A stretch of DNA of 64,000 nucleotides from the NCBI RefSeq assembly GCF_018070025.1, contig NZ_JAGPYQ010000003.1:1-64000 (forward strand). Reading direction: 5' to 3'. Source of the DNA: Streptomyces liliiviolaceus (GTDB lineage Bacteria > Actinomycetota > Actinomycetes > Streptomycetales > Streptomycetaceae). Positions within the stretch are counted from its first letter, which is position 1. Each line of letters begins with the position of its first letter. This document shows, piece after piece, positions 60,334 to 64,000 of this stretch. The notes below the pieces were generated by a model. That model searched no databases. It had not been told where the DNA came from and worked only from the letters and a program-made list of their open reading frames with translations. Both the position numbers and the translations under genes were made by a program.

Positions 60334-61346
60334 CGGACGACACCTTCCACGACGCTCTCGTGGCGCCGGACACCTCCGGCCTCCCGGACAGGTTCTTCGA
60401 CCGGTTCGTGTTCAACCTGCACCCGGTCGACGCCTCGTCGCCGTCCGTCCTGATCGGTCTCGGCGTCCATCCGCCCAAGGACGTGGTGGACGGCTTCGCG
60501 GTGCTGGTCACCGGCACCGAGCAGCGGAACGTCCGTTTCTCCACCGAGCTGAGCGCCACCGACGGCGCGAGCGCCGGGCCGTTCTCCTGGCAGGTGGTCG
60601 AGCCGATGAAGACCTGGAAACTGGTGCTCGGCGCCAACCCCACCGGGATGGAGTTCGACCTCCTGTGGCACGCGCGGACACCGGCGTGGACCGGCGAGGT
60701 CAACGTCGACAACGACGGCCCCACTCCCACCTCCTTCGCGCACCTGGTCCAGTCCGGCTACTACTCCGGCACGCTGAGCATCGACGGCCGGCAGCGGTCG
60801 GTCGACGGCTGGTACGGACAGCGCGACCGCTCCCGCGGTGTGCGCACGCTGTCCGGGGGACAGGGGCTGCACGTCTGGTACCAGGCCCAGTTCCCCGACC
60901 GCTCGATCGGCTTCCTGCTCGTGGAGACCCGGCAGCACGACCGGCTCCTCCTGGAGGGAGCGGTGATGCATGAGAACGGCCTGCTCGACGACATCGTGGA
61001 CGTCCGCCACGACCTGCGCTTCGACGACGGCCTCGACCTCAAGGGCGGCACGGTGGAGGTCACCACCGAGAGCGGCGAGGTGTACACGGTGGACACCGAC
61101 GCCTCCGCGGGCGGCGGCTACATGGCCGGTGCCGGTTACGGCGGCCACCACGGCCGGCCGAAGGGGCGCGACCACATCGAGCACGACGTCTACCCGCTCG
61201 ACGGCACGGTGTCCCCCCGCACCCTGGACTCGGCCCTGACCGACCGGCTGGCCTCGTTCACCTGGAACGGCACCGAGGGCCGCGGCATCTTCGAGTTCGC
61301 GATGACCCGCAGCCGCTCCTACACGTATCGGCCGTCGCTGCGCTGA
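60330..61346 (+). CDS. DUF7064/AttH-like lipocalin-fold protein
   Basis: A 338-residue soluble protein rich in beta strands. Motifs include RFFDRFVFNLHPVD, WQVVEPMKTWKLVLGANPTG, FDLLWHARTPAW, HLVQSGYYSGTLSIDGRQRS and GWYGQRDRSRGVRTLSG. The last two, with the duplicated beta-barrel layout, recall AttH/CrtC-like and DUF7064 proteins found in steroid and terpenoid catabolic clusters. A hydratase or ligand-binding role is possible but not shown. It is coupled to the preceding phosphotransferase gene and ends at a strong terminator. Confidence 0.7.
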   Translation: MTDDTFHDALVAPDTSGLPDRFFDRFVFNLHPVDASSPSVLIGLGVHPPKDVVDGFAVLVTGTEQRNVRFSTELSATDGASAGPFSWQVVEPMKTWKLVLGANPTGMEFDLLWHARTPAWTGEVNVDNDGPTPTSFAHLVQSGYYSGTLSIDGRQRSVDGWYGQRDRSRGVRTLSGGQGLHVWYQAQFPDRSIGFLLVETRQHDRLLLEGAVMHENGLLDDIVDVRHDLRFDDGLDLKGGTVEVTTESGEVYTVDTDASAGGGYMAGAGYGGHHGRPKGRDHIEHDVYPLDGTVSPRTLDSALTDRLASFTWNGTEGRGIFEFAMTRSRSYTYRPSLR

Positions 61347-61363
61347 CGGCCGAAGGACTTTCA

Positions 61364-61428
61364 CCGAGGCGTGTGCATGTGGGGCCCCGTACCGACAGGC
61401 GGTACGGCCCCACATGCACACGCCTCGG
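61364..61428. terminator. Long bidirectional terminator hairpin
   Basis: A near-perfect stem of about 29 base pairs: the left arm starts CCGAGGCGTGTGCATGTGGG at 61364 and the right arm ends in its complement at 61428, with a small loop (ACAGG) and two unpaired C. It lies between two convergent genes (ends at 61346 and 61432) and should stop transcription from both sides. Confidence 0.85.
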
Positions 61429-61431
61429 GAG

Positions 61432-62337
61432 TCAGACCGAGCGCTGTTCCTTGCTCGCGGCGGTCGCCGCCCGGCTGCGGTCCCGTACCTCGGCCCAGTC
61501 GGCGTCCGAGAGCGAGGTGAGGCCCGCGAAGGTGCCGGGCCCGGCGAGCATCTGACCGCCGTCCATGGCGATGGTCTGGCCGGTCAGGTAGTCGCAGGCG
61601 CCGGAGATCAGGAACATGGTGAGGTGGGCGAGTTCCTCGATGCTGCCCGGCCGGCCGGCCGGGATCAGATCGGTCTGGGTGGCCCCGACGGAACTCCTCT
61701 CCGTCGGATTCAGCATCTCCCAGGCGTAGTCGGTGGGGATCGGTCCGGGCGCCAGCGCGTTCAGCCTGATCCCGTACCTGGCCCACTCGACGGCCAGGGA
61801 CATCGTCATGGCGTGCACGCCGGCCTTCGCCATCGCGGAGGGAACGACGAACGCGGAACCCGTCCACACCCAGGTGGTCAGCGTGGAGACCACACTGCCG
61901 GGCAGGCCGTCGGCGATCCACCGCCGGCCGGCCGCGAGCGTGGTGTGGAACGAGCCGTTCATGACCGTGCCGCTGACCGCCTCGAACGCCCGCGGGCTGA
62001 GGTCCTTCGTCCGGGCGATGAAATTGGCCGCCGCGTTGTTCACCAACCCCGTGAGCGGGCCGTGGACCGACCAGAGGGACTCCATCGCCGCGTCGACCTG
62101 CTCGGCGTCCCGGACGTCCACCGAGTGCACATGGACGCTCCCGGGCCGCGAGACCGACGCCTCCTCGGCGGCCTCCCGCAGGACCGCCTCCCGACGGCCC
62201 CACAGATGCACCTCGGCGCCGTGCTCCACCAGATGCCGTGCCACACCGCGGCCGAGACCGGTGCCCCCGCCGGTGATCAGGATCCGCTTGCCCGCCAGCA
62301 GATCGCTGGTGAAGGGCGAGCGCGGAGCGTCGTTCAC
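61432..62337 (-). CDS. SDR of the 2,4-dienoyl-CoA reductase type
   Basis: A 301-residue SDR with TGGGTGLGRGVARHL, GLVNNAAANFIARTKDLSPR, STLTTWVWTGSAFVVPSAMA and the following KAGVHAMTMSLAVEW, and DYLTGQTIAMDGGQML. The usual YxxxK is SAMAK here: the tyrosine position is serine and the lysine is kept. This is the pattern of mammalian-type 2,4-dienoyl-CoA reductases, as are NNAAxNF and the long C-terminal extension. It would let the pathway process unsaturated side chains. It is the last of three minus-strand genes. Confidence 0.85.
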   Translation of the reverse strand: MNDAPRSPFTSDLLAGKRILITGGGTGLGRGVARHLVEHGAEVHLWGRREAVLREAAEEASVSRPGSVHVHSVDVRDAEQVDAAMESLWSVHGPLTGLVNNAAANFIARTKDLSPRAFEAVSGTVMNGSFHTTLAAGRRWIADGLPGSVVSTLTTWVWTGSAFVVPSAMAKAGVHAMTMSLAVEWARYGIRLNALAPGPIPTDYAWEMLNPTERSSVGATQTDLIPAGRPGSIEELAHLTMFLISGACDYLTGQTIAMDGGQMLAGPGTFAGLTSLSDADWAEVRDRSRAATAASKEQRSV

Positions 62338-62374
62338 GGCCGTGGTCCTTTCCTCGTGCGCCCGGACCCGTGCC

Positions 62375-63508
62375 TCACAGCAGGCTCTTGGCGATGATCT
62401 CGCGCTGGATCTCGTTGGTGCCGCCGTAGATGGGCGGCGCCAGCGCCTTGCGGACCTGGCCCTCCATGCCGTACTCCCGGGCGTAGCCGTACCCGCCCAT
62501 CATCTGCATGGCCTCCAGCGCGGTGTTCTTCGCGATCTCCGTGCAGCGCATCTTCGCCATCGCGCTCTCCCGGGCGAGTGCGTCCTCCTGACCGGCGTCG
62601 ACCCGGCCGGCCGCGTCGTACAGGAACGCCCGCGCGAACTCGACATCGGTCGCGAGGTCCGCGATGCGATGGCGGATCGCCTGGAAACTGCCGATGCTGC
62701 GGCCGAACTGCTCACGCTGCCCGACGTACGCGATCACGTCGTCGAGGGAGCGCCTGGCCGCGCCCAGACTCATCGCGGCGATGATGAGCCGCTCCACGCT
62801 CAGCCCGCGCATGAGCTGCTTCCAGGCGTTGAGAGGACGGCCCACCACGGCGGAGGCGGGCACCCGGACGTCGGTGAAGAAGACGTCGTTGACGGTGTGC
62901 GCCTCCATCGTGTCGATGCCCCGGATCGTGAGGCCCGGGGTGTCGGTGGGCACCATGAGCAGGGTGAGACCCTCGTGCTTGGTGCCACCGCTGTCCTCAC
63001 GGGCCAGCACGAGGAGGTGTTCGGCGACGTGCGCGGCGGAGGTCCAGGTCTTCTGCCCCTCGATGACGTACGCGTCACCGTCCCGCGTGGCCCGTACCCG
63101 CACCCCGCCGAGGTCGGAGCCCGCGCCCGGCTCGCTCAGCGCGATCGCCTCCAGTCTGCCGGCGACCAGATTGGAGACGATGACACCCTTCTGCTCCTGC
63201 GACCCCCACCGCAGATACGTCTGCGCGGCGGTCAGACCGGTCGAGTAGCCCGTGACGGGCAGCAGGCCCCGTGAGGACTCCTCCAGGAACACGCACTCGT
63301 CCACGAAGCCCGCGCCGCCGCCCCCGTACTCGGCCGGCAGGGACACCCCGAGCCAGCCGAGCTTCGCGAGCTCGGCGAGGATCTGCGGGCTGTTCGACAG
63401 CGTCCCGCCCCTGGTCACGGCGTCCCGCTGGGCCACGGTCGCGTACTGCTCGCGGGAGAACGCGTGGACGGCCGCCCCGAACCGCTTCTGCTCCTCGCGC
63501 AGCTCCAT
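62375..63508 (-). CDS. Acyl-CoA dehydrogenase
   Basis: A 377-residue acyl-CoA dehydrogenase. It shows LGWLGVSLPAEYGGGGAGFV, AIALSEPGAGSDLGGVRVRA, YVIEGQKTWTSAAHVAEHLL, the beta-domain end DVFFTDVRVPASAVVGRPLN, YVGQREQFGRSIGSFQAIRH and MQMMGGYGYAREYGMEGQVR with the final IYGGTNEIQREIIA. ATG 63508 is used because the longer frame to 63592 only reads into the neighbouring gene. The start lies one base after the stop of the BadI-like gene (TGAGATG), so the two are coupled. By context it may act on a cyclic acyl-CoA. Confidence 0.92.
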   Translation of the reverse strand: MELREEQKRFGAAVHAFSREQYATVAQRDAVTRGGTLSNSPQILAELAKLGWLGVSLPAEYGGGGAGFVDECVFLEESSRGLLPVTGYSTGLTAAQTYLRWGSQEQKGVIVSNLVAGRLEAIALSEPGAGSDLGGVRVRATRDGDAYVIEGQKTWTSAAHVAEHLLVLAREDSGGTKHEGLTLLMVPTDTPGLTIRGIDTMEAHTVNDVFFTDVRVPASAVVGRPLNAWKQLMRGLSVERLIIAAMSLGAARRSLDDVIAYVGQREQFGRSIGSFQAIRHRIADLATDVEFARAFLYDAAGRVDAGQEDALARESAMAKMRCTEIAKNTALEAMQMMGGYGYAREYGMEGQVRKALAPPIYGGTNEIQREIIAKSLL

Positions 63509-63509
63509 C

Positions 63510-64000
63510 TCAGGCGCCCCGGTACTTGCTGAAGTCGGGCTTGCGCTTCTCGTTGAACGCGTTGATGCCCTCCTGCGCCTCGGGCGTCTCACCGAAGAGC
63601 TTGAGGGTGCTGTAGGCCATCGAGCCGATGCTGACGAACTGCTCGGTGTCGGTGTTCATCGACTGCTTGAGCACCTTGAGCGCGGTCGGCGAGAACTCCA
63701 GCATCTGGTCGGCCCACGCACGCACCTCGGTACGCAGCTCGCCGGCCGGCACGACCTTGTTCACCAGACCCCAGTCCAGGGCCTCCTCGGCGCTGAGCCG
63801 GCGGAGCATGAACCACAGTTCGCGGGCGCGCTTCTCACCCACCACACGGGCCAGGTAGCCCGAGCCGAGACCGGCGTCGAACGATCCGACGCGGGGCCCG
63901 TTCTGGCCGAACTGGGCGGTGTCCGCGGCGATGGTCAGGTCGCACAGCACATGGAGGACGTGACCGCCGCCGATCGCCAGGCCGTTCACCGCGGCGACGA
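63510..64000 (-). CDS. BadI/MenB-type crotonase, 2-ketocyclohexanecarboxyl-CoA hydrolase-like (5' end outside window)
   Basis: The C-terminal 163 residues of a crotonase; the frame stays open to the window edge. It has VAAVNGLAIGGGHVLHVLCD, LTIAADTAQFGQNGPRVGSF, DAGLGSGYLARVVGEKRARE and LSAEEALDWGLVNKVVP. GGGHVLHxxCDLTIAAD and GPxVGSFDxGxGSxYLARxVG are the shared signature of MenB (naphthoate synthase) and BadI (ring-opening hydrolase). The BadH-like gene in the same cluster favours BadI over MenB. It is the first visible gene of the minus-strand operon. Confidence 0.8.
   Translation of the reverse strand, partial: VAAVNGLAIGGGHVLHVLCDLTIAADTAQFGQNGPRVGSFDAGLGSGYLARVVGEKRARELWFMLRRLSAEEALDWGLVNKVVPAGELRTEVRAWADQMLEFSPTALKVLKQSMNTDTEQFVSIGSMAYSTLKLFGETPEAQEGINAFNEKRKPDFSKYRGA

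Noticed and set aside
61414..62397. A 327-codon plus-strand frame opposite the dienoyl-CoA-reductase-like gene
   Set aside because: Shadow of the SDR gene; it also starts inside the long terminator hairpin.

Overview
The window is high-GC actinomycete DNA, almost certainly Streptomyces. The codon use, GTG/TTG starts, an Fxs peptide system, an MbtH/NRPS locus, helicase-associated-domain genes and several degraded transposases all fit an accessory, arm-like part of a Streptomyces chromosome that runs into a catabolic cluster. Everything here was read by eye from sequence; no database search was run.

Layout. 1-5.7 kb: the C-terminal part of a NACHT-like membrane protein, a gene truncated by a complete IS256-family element, a SUKH (SMI1/KNR4) remnant on the other side of that element, a Tat-exported amidohydrolase, and remnants of a FAD monooxygenase and an IS5 transposase. 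5.7-11.8 kb: an OmpR-type two-component system, an MMPL transporter, more gene remnants and an alpha/beta hydrolase. 11.8-20.5 kb (minus strand): a complete Fxs operon in the order FxsA precursor, FxsB radical SAM/SPASM enzyme, AAC(3)-like acetyltransferase, FxsC TIR-like protein, FxsT (P-loop ATPase + TIR-like + NB-ARC + TPR). 20.6-22.1 kb: a convergent SLATT (DUF4231) / SLOG pair. 22.1-25.4 kb: transposase debris, a conserved actinobacterial protein, an in-frame IS5-LuxR chimera and a small secreted peptide gene with two CLLSxC motifs.

25.9-38.4 kb: a biosynthetic locus made of one 3494-residue NRPS (C-A-T-C-A-T-C-A-T-TE), an MbtH protein and a DrrA/DrrB-type ABC exporter. The three adenylation pockets look nearly identical and acidic, so a tripeptide-type product built from one kind of (probably basic) residue is likely. 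38.4-46.6 kb: a second accessory segment with a GntR remnant, an NTPase remnant, an STM4015-like LRR protein, a PucR-type regulator and, divergent from it, a compact bacterial ubiquitin-like operon: Multi_ubiq modifier, cysteine-less E2-like protein and a JAB-E1 fusion interrupted by a one-base frameshift. After it come an overlooked 32-residue membrane peptide gene with a strong Shine-Dalgarno and terminator, and a degraded helicase-associated locus.

46.6-64.0 kb: a dense acyl-CoA catabolic cluster with acyl-CoA dehydrogenases, thiolase, CoA-transferase, HMG-CoA-lyase-like enzyme, BadH-like and BadI-like proteins, enoyl-CoA hydratases, a racemase, a phosphotransferase and a lipocalin-like protein. 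The BadH/BadI pair suggests breakdown of an alicyclic carboxylic acid through beta-oxidation and hydrolytic ring opening. It starts at the tail of a broken acyl-CoA synthetase, so a recombination joint lies near 46.59 kb.
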